From contig JAABTJ010000003.1 in the NCBI GenBank assembly GCA_011389935.1, positions 62,001 through 126,000 on the forward strand: a DNA stretch of 64,000 nt, written 5' to 3'. Both the position numbers and the translations under genes were made by a program. Source of the stretch: Desulfobacteraceae bacterium. Lineage in GTDB: Bacteria; Desulfobacterota; Desulfobacteria; Desulfobacterales; Desulfosalsimonadaceae. Positions 44,800 through 54,154 of this stretch are shown piece by piece. Numbering within the stretch: the stretch's first letter is position 1; each line of letters starts with the position of its first letter. The notes under the pieces were generated by a model that saw only the letters and a list, made by a program, of their open reading frames with translations, had not been told where the DNA came from and ran no database searches.

Positions 44800-46530
44800 T
44801 TAATCCGTTGTCTGCAGCATCAATTCCTTCCTGTACTTGTCCAGCAGGGTCGCCTTTGACACCATGCCGACAAAACGCTGATTCGTTACCACGGGCATGC
44901 TGAAGCTGCCCGACACGTCCATGCGGGAAAGCACCTCGGACAGATCGTCGTCAATATCCACGGTCTCCACATCCGTCGTCATGATCTGCTCCAGGAATAC
45001 GGTGTCGTGCAGCAGGGTATCAAACAAATACGGCCGGATGTCGTCGAGGTGAATCATCCCTGCAAAGGCGCCCGTAATTTCATCGATCACGGGAAAATAA
45101 TTCCTGCGGGACTGCTGGACCACTTTTACGAACTCCCCCAGGCTCATGTTTTTGGGCACGCTGATGCAGTCTTTCTCCACCAGCTCGCTGATACGAAGAT
45201 CTGCAAGCACCTTGGCATCGGTCCTCGGCCGCAGGTAGTACCCTTTTTCGATGAGATCACGGAAATAAAAGGATGCCGGCTCGAAATAATGGCAGACAGT
45301 CGTGGAAATAACCGAAACCAGGATCAAGGGCAAAATGGTTTCGTATCCCCCCGTAATTTCAACGATCAGGAAGATAGCGGTCAGCGGCGCCTGCAGCATT
45401 CCGCCGATCATCCCCGCCATCCCGAGAAGGGCGAAGCACCCTTCGTTGACCTGCAGCAACCCCGGCCACAGGGCATCAATCCCCCGGTAATACATCAGCC
45501 CGGAAAAGCTGCCCACAACCAGGCAGGGGGCAAAAATTCCGCCGGACCCACCCCAGCCAAGGGTTACGGACGTGGCGGCGATCTTGGCCAGCATCAGCAT
45601 CAATACCAGGGCAAACCCTCCGGTAAAGGAGCCTTCCACCATTTTCTGAATAACGCTGTACCCTTCCCCCAGTACCTGGGGAAGAAAAAGCCCCACCAGC
45701 CCGACGATGCAGCCGCCAATGGCGGCGCGAACCCACAGTGGCACGGGCACCTTTCCTGACACATGATGAGATTTCCGGATCGCCCGCGTCAACAGAATGC
45801 AGCCTGCTGCTGTAATAATGGCCAATCCGGCCGCTGCAAGGGTTGTGGAGATATCCACATCAAAATGAAGATGGGTGAACGGTATCTGGTTCCCCTGGAG
45901 CAGCCGGCTGATCTGGGCGCCGGCAACCGATGCCACGGCGATGGGAACAATATTCAGCGCGGTCCATTCTCCCACGATTACTTCGATGGTAAAAACCAGA
46001 CCGGCAATGGGCGCGTTGAAAACCCCCGCAACAGCGCCCGCCGAACCGCAGCCGACTAGCGCTATCCGTTGTCGCTCGTTCAGGGAAAAGAACCGGGCGA
46101 TATTGGAGCCGATGGCGGAACCGCTCATCACGACCGGGGCCTCAGGCCCGGCTGACCCGCCGCTGCCGATGGTCAGGCTGCTGGACACAAGACGCGAAAA
46201 CATGGAGCGCATGCGCAAAAGCCCGCCGTGCCTTGATACGCTGTAGACCACTTCCGGCACGCCGTGTCCTGCGCCTTCCTGTATAATCTTTTCCAAAAAA
46301 AGAGAGGATAATGCGGCGCCCATACCGGGTAGCACAAAAAAATACCAGTGAAAGCGATAGGATGAAAAAAAGCCCTCCATGGCATGCAGGCTAAAATTGA
46401 GGGCAACGGCGGCTAAACCGCTGCAACAGCCGACCAGTGCGCCGAAAATAATCAGCAGCAGCCGGTCATCACCGCCAAGCCATTGCGGTGATTCCCCGAT
46501 CCAGGTTTTTACTTTGTCATAAAGGCCCAC
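44800..46530 (-). CDS. ClC-family chloride channel/antiporter with C-terminal CBS pair
   Basis: A 576-aa protein with a GTG start. The ClC membrane domain covers about residues 20-430: anion-site segments GAGHGVPEV, GSGGSAGPEAPVVMSGS (the position of the gating glutamate is Glu, in PEAP) and GWGGSGGIFAPCLVVG. Two CBS domains follow (LRISELVEKDCISVPKNMSL..., then MTTDVETVDIDDDLSEVLSRM). CBS pairs usually bind adenosine nucleotides and regulate transport. Whether it is a channel or a Cl-/H+ exchanger is not settled by sequence. Confidence 0.92.
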   Translation of the reverse strand: MGLYDKVKTWIGESPQWLGGDDRLLLIIFGALVGCCSGLAAVALNFSLHAMEGFFSSYRFHWYFFVLPGMGAALSSLFLEKIIQEGAGHGVPEVVYSVSRHGGLLRMRSMFSRLVSSSLTIGSGGSAGPEAPVVMSGSAIGSNIARFFSLNERQRIALVGCGSAGAVAGVFNAPIAGLVFTIEVIVGEWTALNIVPIAVASVAGAQISRLLQGNQIPFTHLHFDVDISTTLAAAGLAIITAAGCILLTRAIRKSHHVSGKVPVPLWVRAAIGGCIVGLVGLFLPQVLGEGYSVIQKMVEGSFTGGFALVLMLMLAKIAATSVTLGWGGSGGIFAPCLVVGSFSGLMYYRGIDALWPGLLQVNEGCFALLGMAGMIGGMLQAPLTAIFLIVEITGGYETILPLILVSVISTTVCHYFEPASFYFRDLIEKGYYLRPRTDAKVLADLRISELVEKDCISVPKNMSLGEFVKVVQQSRRNYFPVIDEITGAFAGMIHLDDIRPYLFDTLLHDTVFLEQIMTTDVETVDIDDDLSEVLSRMDVSGSFSMPVVTNQRFVGMVSKATLLDKYRKELMLQTTD

Positions 46531-46580
46531 AGCGGTTGACTCGCCCTGTTTACTGGTTGATACCGGCCAGGCGCCGACAA

Positions 46581-47273
46581 TTATTGTTGTTCGTCCTGAT
46601 CCAGCCGTTTTTCAAATCCGGCGACCCTGTTGAAAAAAACCTCCCGCTCCGGCCGAGTTTTCAAAAACGTCAAAAAGGAATCGTCTCTTAAACAAAAAGA
46701 TATGCGGGAAAGAAGGTGGAGATGGTGTTTTGCCGAAGGGGCGACCAGTACGAACAGCAGTTCCACGGGCTTCTTGTCCACGGCATGAAAATCAACGGGA
46801 TTTTTGAGAAAACAGGCCGCAATGAGCGTATCCATGTTTTCGTCCTGGATCGGCGTGCGGGGGTGGGGAACCGCCACGCCGCCGCCGATGCCGGTGGAAA
46901 TCATTTTCTCCCGGTCAAGGAGTTTTTCGTACAAAAGGTCCCTTGTGTCACGGGCCTGGATGCCGTCTATCCGATCCACCGCCGCACGAAGAACTTCGCT
47001 GACGGAACTTCCCGGCACATCATAGTGGACCCCGCCTTTCTTCATTGCGCCAAGAAGCCCGGCCGACTTTTTTTCTGCCATCGCCGCCGGGTCTGATCCG
47101 GACATAACAAACCGCATATTATGGGCAGAAGCCCATTTTTCCAGAATATCCCTGTTAAAAACACAAACATCCCCCTTCCGCTTCACCGGGATGCGCCCCT
47201 GCCGTATCCACCGCTCAACAATGCCGGGATCTGTGTTCATGCACTTTGCAAACTCAAACAATGACAACTCCAT
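46581..47273 (-). CDS. Helix-turn-helix plus PTS EIIA (fructose/nitrogen type) domain protein
   Basis: About 230 aa. The first 60 residues are an excisionase-like helix-turn-helix (FAKCMNTDPGIVERWIRQGRIPVKRKGDVCVFNRDILEKWA; landmark WIRQGRIPVK). The rest is an EIIA-2 domain whose phosphorylatable histidine is in GIGGGVAVPHPRTPI. No PTS sugar permease is nearby, so it is likely a regulator rather than part of uptake. The start at 47273 is preferred over one 19 codons upstream. It precedes the ClC gene by 50 bases. Confidence 0.85.
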   Translation of the reverse strand: MELSLFEFAKCMNTDPGIVERWIRQGRIPVKRKGDVCVFNRDILEKWASAHNMRFVMSGSDPAAMAEKKSAGLLGAMKKGGVHYDVPGSSVSEVLRAAVDRIDGIQARDTRDLLYEKLLDREKMISTGIGGGVAVPHPRTPIQDENMDTLIAACFLKNPVDFHAVDKKPVELLFVLVAPSAKHHLHLLSRISFCLRDDSFLTFLKTRPEREVFFNRVAGFEKRLDQDEQQ

Positions 47274-47427
47274 CGGTAAACCCCGCTGTGCCGGTTTGCC
47301 CTCTGGGCATCCGACAAAAAAATACCGCATACCATTGGGAAACCCGTTTTCTGAAAGCTTGGCAATAAAAACCTATATTACTACCAAAGCGATGCTCAAA
47401 AATCAATAAAACAAATGCAGCAACAAC

Positions 47428-47991
47428 TTATTCCTCTTCCGTTTCCGTATACCCCTCGATCCACCAATCATCCCAGCTGCGGTTGATAATTGCCTCGGCA
47501 AGCCGTTTCCCGAGGCCGGTTTTCAACCGGTCGATCACAAAGGGAAGCCATTTTTCCGGCGTTTTTCCCCCGGTATCCGAAAGCGCTTTCAAATCGAGAA
47601 TAAAAGATATCTGGTCGGCGTCATGGGCAAGTTTCGCCTCTATGGTTGTCTGCGCGTTGAACTCCGCCACGAGCGCCTTGATATCGCTTCCAAAAGGAAG
47701 CCCGGCGGTTGCGTCGGCGATGGCTTTTGCTTCATCGGCGATGACATATTTTTTCTGCACATAGTTCAGATCCCCGGTTCTTGCTTCGGCAAGATCATGC
47801 ACCAGGCACATGGTGATCAGCCGCAGGGAATCGACCTCCGGTTCCATACGGGCCATGACATAGGCAAGAAAGGTCGCGGCGAAACAATGCTCGGCGACGC
47901 TTTCTTTGCCGATGCCGAGAAAATGATATCCGGCCCGGGGGATTTCCTTCAGCATTTTTGCCTCAAACAACAGATCCACAATCGCTTTCAT
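47428..47991 (-). CDS. HD domain hydrolase, YfbR/HDDC2-like 5'-deoxynucleotidase
   Basis: A 187-aa HD-domain metal-dependent phosphohydrolase. The metal ligands are visible as the early His in ESVAEHCFAAT, the HD pair in CLVHDLAEARTGDL, and the later Asp in LAHDADQISFILD. The resemblance is to bacterial 5'-deoxynucleotidases. AAGGAG precedes the ATG. Neighbours are unrelated in function. Confidence 0.88.
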   Translation of the reverse strand: MKAIVDLLFEAKMLKEIPRAGYHFLGIGKESVAEHCFAATFLAYVMARMEPEVDSLRLITMCLVHDLAEARTGDLNYVQKKYVIADEAKAIADATAGLPFGSDIKALVAEFNAQTTIEAKLAHDADQISFILDLKALSDTGGKTPEKWLPFVIDRLKTGLGKRLAEAIINRSWDDWWIEGYTETEEE

Positions 47992-48082
47992 GGCGTCTCC
48001 TTGCTATATTGTTTTCCCCGTCACGGGGATGCGGGGGATTGTGACCGGTACCGATTCGATCAACACCTGTATTCCCATGCGA

Positions 48083-48949
48083 TCAGGCATATAGATAACC
48101 GATCAGCCAGGAAAAAACCACGATGCCGGCGGCACTCAAACCGAAAATCCACTGATTCCGATCGGTAATCCGACCGGAGCCATAGAGGGCGTAGACGATC
48201 CCCACCACCATCCCCCCCAGAAAACCGAACAGATGGGCGCCAAGATCAACATGAGCGGCCCCCCCGAGGATTCCCAGCAAGGCAATGCCCCCCAGAACCG
48301 GAAGCCATGGCCTTGATTTCGCCCCGCCCGTTTTGCGCCTGCGTACGAACTGGTAAGCGGAAAGAATGCCGACAGCGCCGAAAACGGCCGTTGACGCGCC
48401 GATGGACAAATGGGAATCCTGGTACATGAAAGCATTGACCATGTTGCCGGACGCGCCTGCCAGAAGAATTATCGCGCATCCCACCCCCCACCCGGCCACC
48501 TGGGATACCGCCGTGCCGAAGACGGCCATACCGAGCATGTTCCCGACAAGGTGAACGGAATCCGCGTGGAGAAACAGCGCGGTAATGGTCCGGAACCACT
48601 CCCCGTCGTTGATCCGGGCGGCGGATGCGCCGAAATTTTGCCAGAAATCGACCGCCGCCCCGGTGCTTGCCACATAAAAATGAATCGCCGCAAGAAAAAC
48701 GGCAATCCATATCCCGGCGTACCCGTGATCCGCATCGGGAGGGGCGGCATCCGGAAGGGTATACGCCATGCGATTTTCCATAAAATACTGTTCAATTGTA
48801 TGGCGGGCCGCATCAAAATGGTGCTCATCCACGAAGATGGCAAAACCCCTGTGGTCCTTTTTCACACGGTGGGGAATAAAAGAGGCCTTCAGTACCAGAC
48901 TGCAAAGGTCGGCGTCTTTTTGCGAAAGATTTTCATACAGTTCGATCAT
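48083..48949 (-). CDS. Rhomboid family intramembrane serine protease
   Basis: A 288-aa protein. The first 75 residues form a small soluble domain (SLVLKASFIPHRVKKDHRGF), followed by six or seven membrane segments. The rhomboid dyad is visible: serine in LSIGASTAVFGAVG (canonical GxSx) and histidine in LGAHLFGFLGGMVVG. HxxxN upstream appears as LHADSVHLVGNMLGM. The domain order resembles GlpG. It cleaves membrane proteins within the bilayer; the substrate is unknown. Confidence 0.9.
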   Translation of the reverse strand: MIELYENLSQKDADLCSLVLKASFIPHRVKKDHRGFAIFVDEHHFDAARHTIEQYFMENRMAYTLPDAAPPDADHGYAGIWIAVFLAAIHFYVASTGAAVDFWQNFGASAARINDGEWFRTITALFLHADSVHLVGNMLGMAVFGTAVSQVAGWGVGCAIILLAGASGNMVNAFMYQDSHLSIGASTAVFGAVGILSAYQFVRRRKTGGAKSRPWLPVLGGIALLGILGGAAHVDLGAHLFGFLGGMVVGIVYALYGSGRITDRNQWIFGLSAAGIVVFSWLIGYLYA

Positions 48950-49156
48950 CTATGTATTCTTTACCCGTCTTCTGCGGTTTTCCGGCCAATGGACAGCGCG
49001 GCTTTTGCCATTTGCATGCATGCATCCCCACCCGGATTCAATAGCATGTATACCCCGGATATGCAAAACAAGGTTCCCGGCGCCCCATCCCCTCTTCTGT
49101 ACAGGCACGATCCGCCGAGCCTCTACAGGCGGGTCATCTCCGACCCGTCCCGGGGG

Positions 49157-49186
49157 TTGACAAAACGGAAATCGAACCCATTATAT
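49157..49186 (+). promoter_or_regulatory. Candidate heat-shock or sigma-70 promoter for htpG
   Basis: TTGACA, 18 bases, TTATAT. The overlapping arrangement GTTGACA - 13 bases - ACCCATTATA also resembles a sigma-32 site. It is 89 bases upstream of htpG, in the 325-base gap 48950-49274, which otherwise shows no gene. Fits a heat-shock gene but is unproven. Confidence 0.5.
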
Positions 49187-49274
49187 GGGGTTACAGACCG
49201 GCCGCATTTTACGTAAAAATATATATTTTACCATCTTGCCAGCAACATCTTAAAAAGCAGAGGAGCGTACGCCT

Positions 49275-51209
49275 ATGACACCGAAACCCGAAACACTCGA
49301 ATTCCAGACCGAAGTAAAACAACTTCTCAATATTATCGTCAATTCCCTGTATTCAAACCGGGAGATCTTTCTGCGGGAGCTGATTTCAAATGCATCGGAC
49401 GCCATTGACAAGCTCAATTTCGAAGCGCAGACCAACCCGGACCTATTGGGGGAGGATACGGCGTTCAAGATCAAACTTATTCCGGACAAGGAGAACAAAA
49501 CGCTTACCGTGTCGGACAACGGCATCGGGATGACCCGCGACGATGTAAAAGAAAATCTCGGCACGATTGCAAAAAGCGGCACCGCCGCATTCATTAACGC
49601 CCTTGAACAGTCCAAAAAAGAAAACACCCTGTCTGCGGAAATGATCGGCCAGTTCGGCGTCGGTTTTTACAGCGCGTTTATCGTTGCCGACAAGATCACC
49701 GTGGTCACGAAAAGCCCGTTCGCCGACAAAGCCGTTCAATGGGAATCGGCCGGCCAGGGAGAATTCACCATCGAAGATGCGGAAAAAGCATCACGGGGAA
49801 CCGACATCATTTTACATTTAAAACCCGTGGAACAAGGCGAGGATGATTTTACCGATCAGTGGGCCCTTCGCCGGGTGATCAAGCAGCACAGCGATTTCGT
49901 CCGATACCCGGTTGTCATGGATGTCGAGAAAGAAGAGCCGGAAACCGGTGAAGACGGAAAGCCGCTGCTGGACAAGGACGGCAATCCTGTCGAGGGAAAA
50001 ACCAAAACGGTTATCCGGGAAGAAACCTTGAATTCCATGAAAGCCATCTGGGCGAGGAACAAAAACGAGATCAGCGAGGAAGAGTACAAGGATTTTTACT
50101 CCCATATCAGCCACGACTGGAATCCCCCGCTGGATCGGCTTCATATCAAGCTCGAAGGGACCACGGAATACACGGCGCTCTTATACATTCCGTCCACCGC
50201 CCCCTTTGACCTGTTTCATCCGGAGCGCTCTCACGGGGTACGGTTATACAGCCGGCGAATCTTTATCATGGACAACTGCAAGGACCTCCTGCCCGAGTAC
50301 CTGCGATTTATACGGGGGGTGGTGGACGCACCGGACCTGAACCTCAACATCAGCCGCGAACTTCTCCAGCAGGACGCCCTTGTCCGCAACATACGCAAGA
50401 ACCTCGTGAAAAAAATTCTTGAAAAACTGGAAAACATGGATGAGGAGACCTACGGCAAATTCTTTGACGAATTCGGTGCGGTCATCAAGGAAGGAGCATA
50501 CAACGACTGGGAAAACAAGGACCGGCTTACCGGACTGCTTCGCTACAAAACCACCCGCTCCGAGGACAAATGGCGCTCCCTTGAACAATACGTCGCCGAT
50601 ATGCAGCCGGAACAGGAGCATATTTACTACATTACCGGGGACACGTTGTCATCCATTGTAAACAGCCCGCATCTTGAGGCGCTTAAGGAAAAGGATTACG
50701 AAGTTCTCCTGATGACCGACCCGGTGGATGAATTCGTCGTGCAGACCCTCACCGAATTCAAGGAGAAAAAACTCAAAAGCGCGGAAAAAGGGGATCTTGA
50801 TATCGAACCCGGCGATAGAGAGGAAAAAACCGGGTATTCCGACCTGTTCGAAAGCCTCAAGAGCCACCTCGAAGATCGGGTGAAGGATGTCAAACCGTCG
50901 TCGCACCTGAAAAACTCCGTGTCGTGCCTGACCGGGGATACCTACGACATGAGTGCATACATGGAAAAAATCCTCAAGGCCACCGGGCAGACCATTCCCA
51001 AGACAAAACGCATACTGGAAATCAACACCCATCATCCCGTGGTGAAAAAAATCAAAACAATCCATGAACAAAACGCCCAGTCCGATAAATTGAAAGATTA
51101 CAGTGAACTTCTCTATGATCTGGCGGTTATCGGTGAAGGCGGCAAGGTGGAGAACCCCTCCCGGTTCAACAAGCTTGTGGCCGATCTCATGGCCGAGGCA
51201 ATTTCCTGA
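49275..51209 (+). CDS. htpG: Molecular chaperone HtpG (Hsp90)
   Basis: A 644-aa Hsp90. N-terminal ATPase with FLRELISNASDAIDKL, the DNGIGMTRDDV nucleotide site and GQFGVGFYSAF; the middle domain has GVVDAPDLNLNISRELLQ. C-terminal dimerisation domain is present with no EEVD tail, as in bacteria. AGAGG lies upstream. A cytosolic ATP-driven chaperone, likely stress induced. Confidence 0.97.
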   Translation: MTPKPETLEFQTEVKQLLNIIVNSLYSNREIFLRELISNASDAIDKLNFEAQTNPDLLGEDTAFKIKLIPDKENKTLTVSDNGIGMTRDDVKENLGTIAKSGTAAFINALEQSKKENTLSAEMIGQFGVGFYSAFIVADKITVVTKSPFADKAVQWESAGQGEFTIEDAEKASRGTDIILHLKPVEQGEDDFTDQWALRRVIKQHSDFVRYPVVMDVEKEEPETGEDGKPLLDKDGNPVEGKTKTVIREETLNSMKAIWARNKNEISEEEYKDFYSHISHDWNPPLDRLHIKLEGTTEYTALLYIPSTAPFDLFHPERSHGVRLYSRRIFIMDNCKDLLPEYLRFIRGVVDAPDLNLNISRELLQQDALVRNIRKNLVKKILEKLENMDEETYGKFFDEFGAVIKEGAYNDWENKDRLTGLLRYKTTRSEDKWRSLEQYVADMQPEQEHIYYITGDTLSSIVNSPHLEALKEKDYEVLLMTDPVDEFVVQTLTEFKEKKLKSAEKGDLDIEPGDREEKTGYSDLFESLKSHLEDRVKDVKPSSHLKNSVSCLTGDTYDMSAYMEKILKATGQTIPKTKRILEINTHHPVVKKIKTIHEQNAQSDKLKDYSELLYDLAVIGEGGKVENPSRFNKLVADLMAEAIS

Positions 51210-51217
51210 CACGGTCA

Positions 51218-51245
51218 ACGGGGACGGACGGACGTCCGTCCCCGT
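51218..51245. repeat. Perfect 12-bp GC-rich palindrome after htpG
   Basis: ACGGGGACGGAC and GTCCGTCCCCGT with loop GGAC, starting 8 bases after the htpG stop. No T run follows, so it is either a hairpin transcript end or a REP-like palindrome. Its GGGGACG edges resemble the ends of the Y1 transposable element. Confidence 0.7.
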
Positions 51246-51303
51246 CTCATCACATGGTTTCCAAAGGCCTTGAAATAAGATGAACGCGAAAAAATCGTTT
51301 TCA

Positions 51304-51430
51304 GACGGCTTTGTAAAATGTTCAAGATCAAGGCGGATGCAATTTTGGAAGAATTGATCGTACTTCGCCGCACGTGAGATTCTTCAAAAATTGTGCGCAA
51401 CGCAGATATTGGACTTTTTACGAAGCCGTC
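51304..51430. repeat. Long imperfect palindrome with GACGGCTT ends, probable interspersed repeat
   Basis: The left arm begins GACGGCTTTGTAAAA and the right arm, read in reverse, begins GACGGCTTCGTAAAA. Matching continues inward (GCAATTTTGGAAGAAT against GCACAATTTTTGAAGAAT) to a centre near 51367. It lies in the 482-base gap (51210-51691) between htpG and the signalling block, with no gene seen there. It looks like a MITE/REP-type repeat unrelated in sequence to 17776-17917. Confidence 0.7.
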
Positions 51431-51691
51431 AATTATGCACCGGGAAAAAGATTGAACGTACCGTATTTTTTTGCTATATTTTCTCCAATAGGTTATACAC
51501 CCGTTCATCAGCACCGCGGTGAACGCTTTTTTCCGTGACTGAACCTGGAGGGGCATAGCAGACCGTGCCATTGCAAAGGCCCGGCCCCGGTATTAGGGCG
51601 ATTGCTTTCCGGCGCTACAAGCAGAACGTTTGGCAGACCGTCTGGCCTCTCTATTGAAGACAACCCGCTATTGAATGAAAACGGCCGTTCA

Positions 51692-52099
51692 ATGAATTCC
51701 AAAAAAAGAAACCGGGTAATGATCGCCGACGATGAAGCGCATGTCCGCAGATATATCGGTGCCATCATGAAGGACATGAACTCCGAAATCGCCGGCGAGG
51801 CAAAGGATGGACGGGAAGCCGTGGAATTGTTTGCCCGTCTCAAGCCGAACCTTTTGCTCCTGGACATCAACATGCCTGTGAAATCCGGGAAAACCGCCCT
51901 GCAGGAAATCATGTCGCGTTTTCCGGGGGCTTTCGTCATTATGCTGACCTCTCTGGCGGATCGGGAGACCATTGAAGACTGCCTTTCCGCAGGTGCTTCC
52001 GGATTTATCCGGAAAGACCTCAGCATCGATGAATTCAAAGCGGCCATCAAGCAGTCATGGCATGCATACAAAAACACCCGGCAGGCGGCAAACGCATAA
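51692..52099 (+). CDS. Stand-alone response regulator receiver (CheY-like)
   Basis: A 135-aa receiver domain only: RVMIADDEAHVRRYIG with acidic pocket residues, the phosphorylated Asp in NLLLLDINMPVKSG, the Thr in VIMLTSL, and the Lys in GFIRKDLS. No output domain, so it acts by protein contact or as a phosphate relay. It begins the signalling block. The start is set by family alignment; there is no strong ribosome-binding site. Confidence 0.88.
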   Translation: MNSKKRNRVMIADDEAHVRRYIGAIMKDMNSEIAGEAKDGREAVELFARLKPNLLLLDINMPVKSGKTALQEIMSRFPGAFVIMLTSLADRETIEDCLSAGASGFIRKDLSIDEFKAAIKQSWHAYKNTRQAANA

Positions 52100-52144
52100 A
52101 AGCGGCGGGCAAGGATTGCATTGGTGCGAGGGGAGGCTTTTTTG

Positions 52145-52318
52145 ATGCAGGAGAAGAAATACGACCTCAAAGAGGTGCTTGCCGAGATTGAAGAAGATCT
52201 CTCTGTGGAGCATAAAGAGATGGAGCAGGAGGTGAATATCAGCCAGTCGGTGATCATGAACCTCATGCGCAAACATGGCGGCCGTAACGATCAAAACGAC
52301 AACTCCCGGGACAATTGA
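52145..52318 (+). CDS. 57-aa acidic helical protein of unknown function
   Basis: Start ATG 52145 has GGGAGG about 8 bases upstream. The sequence MQEKKYDLKEVLAEIEEDL then VEHKEMEQEVNISQ is acidic and predicted helical, with no cysteine or signal. The stop overlaps the next start (TGATG), so it is translationally coupled to the ATPase gene. Its position between a receiver and an ATPase suggests a small adaptor, which is a guess. Confidence 0.65.
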   Translation: MQEKKYDLKEVLAEIEEDLSVEHKEMEQEVNISQSVIMNLMRKHGGRNDQNDNSRDN

Positions 52319-54039
52319 TGAAAAGCGCAAGCCCGACGGCCCAAGGCCCTACGCAACGACCCAAAATCAGCAACCCCGAGTTTTTCAGGCTCGTTGAATC
52401 CGAAGGCATCATTGACAAAGGCTTTATCAAGGATCTCCTCGAAGAGTTCGACGGCAACGCGCTGGATGTGCTGGCGACCATGATCCAGAGCGGAATCGCA
52501 TCAAAGCGGAAACTGTGCCAGCTATGGTGCGATTCCATAGGGATCGCACATGTCGACCTTGAAAAAACGCTTTTCCAGCGCGATGTCGTGCAAAAGGTCC
52601 CCGAACGCATTGCCCGCATGTATTGCGCCATCCCCGTCTACCAGATGGGGGATACGATCACCGTGGCGACCGCCACCCCCGACAACCCGGATATTGCAAA
52701 AATTCTAAGAGACGTGACGGGCGGACCGGTGAGCATGGTTTTCGCCCTTCCCCAGGATATTGAAACCTCCATTGAAGCGGAATATGCCGGCGGCAGCGCC
52801 GTTTTTGAGTTTTTTAAAAAGCTCTCGTCCTCCCGGCTGCTTCTGGCGCATAAGGAGATCACGGGGCAGGCCTTAGCCGATGCAGGCGGCGAGGCGGTGA
52901 TAAACCAGCTGCATGTCGCCGTCATTCTGTATGCGGTGACAAAATCGGCAAGCGAAATCCGTTTGTCCGCAGGGCCGGAAAAAGCCCGCATCGATATAAC
53001 GGTTCCATACAGTGAAAAAATTCATTTCCACCTTGAAAAAAGCATCTACGAGCCCCTGGCCAAGCGCCTGACCTCCCTTGCAGGGGCCGATCCGGACGCG
53101 ACCGGGGGAGTCCTGCACGGACGCATCCTGGTGCCGACGCCGGGAAAAAAAATCGATCTGGAATTTGAAAGCCGGCCGGATGCGCATGGTCCGGCAATCC
53201 TTTTGCAGGTAAGCACCCCCCGGCCCTTTCGCAATATCCGGTCGCTTACCCATCTCTACCTGTCTCACAGGGTTTTACGCGCAATCAACAGGCTTTTGAA
53301 GCAGCCCGGGGGGCATATCCTCATCGCCGGCCCTCCGAAATCCGGAAAAAGCACCCTTGCCTATGCTATGCTGATGGAACGGGCCAGGCGGTTTAAAAAA
53401 ACCGCCACCATTGAGCAGTCCATCAAGTTTCTCCTTCCCGGAATCGACCAGTATCAAGTCCATCCGGAGGCGGGCGCTACGGCTATGGATTTACTGGCAT
53501 CCACGCTTGGGCAGAAAATCGAGACCCTTTACGTGCAGCAAATGGAAACGCCCGAGATCTCCGCGAAGATTGCAGAAGCCGTTGATTCAGGCCAATTTGT
53601 CTTTTCGGGGATCAAGGCGGACAATACCCTGGACGCGCTCGAAAAGGCCGTTCGCCTCGGCGCGGGAAGCTCCCTCAGCGCGATCCTGAGCCAGCACCGG
53701 GTTGCCCGGTTGTGCGATATCTGCAAAGTCAAATACGCCGTCACACCGGATCACATCCAGGCGCTGTTTGAAACGGACGGGGAGGAGCAGGTATATGCCT
53801 GGCGCGGAAACGGCTGCCCGTATTGCAGCGATTCCGGCTTTTCCGGTCTGATCGGCATACACGAACTCCTCCTGATCAACGAGCCTGTCCGGAATATGAT
53901 CAAAGACGGGGCGCCACCCGAGGAGGTCCGGAAGGCGGTGAGCCCCGAAAGCCGCTATACCATGCACTACGATGGGATCAAAAAGGTGCTGCGGGGCCTC
54001 ACGACGTTTGATGAAATTCACCGACTGCCGATTTCCTGA
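52318..54039 (+). CDS. GspE/PilB-like ATPase with degenerate catalytic motifs
   Basis: A 573-aa protein. The N-terminal GspE-N/MshEN-type domain (about residues 20-160: GIAHVDLEKTLFQRDVVQKVP, IPVYQMGDTITVATATPDNP) is followed by a RecA-like ATPase with intact Walker A (GPPKSGKST, about 337-345). The Walker B/GEIRD position reads YVQQMET (about 405) and the His box reads GIKADN in place of LHTND, so both catalytic landmarks are lost. The four-cysteine zinc motif (CDIC, CPYC) is kept, with IGIHELL afterwards. No pilus or secretion gene is near; signalling genes surround it. It may bind nucleotide without hydrolysis. Confidence 0.82.
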   Translation: MKSASPTAQGPTQRPKISNPEFFRLVESEGIIDKGFIKDLLEEFDGNALDVLATMIQSGIASKRKLCQLWCDSIGIAHVDLEKTLFQRDVVQKVPERIARMYCAIPVYQMGDTITVATATPDNPDIAKILRDVTGGPVSMVFALPQDIETSIEAEYAGGSAVFEFFKKLSSSRLLLAHKEITGQALADAGGEAVINQLHVAVILYAVTKSASEIRLSAGPEKARIDITVPYSEKIHFHLEKSIYEPLAKRLTSLAGADPDATGGVLHGRILVPTPGKKIDLEFESRPDAHGPAILLQVSTPRPFRNIRSLTHLYLSHRVLRAINRLLKQPGGHILIAGPPKSGKSTLAYAMLMERARRFKKTATIEQSIKFLLPGIDQYQVHPEAGATAMDLLASTLGQKIETLYVQQMETPEISAKIAEAVDSGQFVFSGIKADNTLDALEKAVRLGAGSSLSAILSQHRVARLCDICKVKYAVTPDHIQALFETDGEEQVYAWRGNGCPYCSDSGFSGLIGIHELLLINEPVRNMIKDGAPPEEVRKAVSPESRYTMHYDGIKKVLRGLTTFDEIHRLPIS

Positions 54040-54154
54040 CCGGACGGACCGGGAGGAATCTTTTCTGAAAAGGCAGGGGCGCCTGCCGCTACATCATTTC
54101 GACAGATGCCCTGACACTGACAGCCAGCCTACGCTATTTTCCGGGGGGCCAAAA

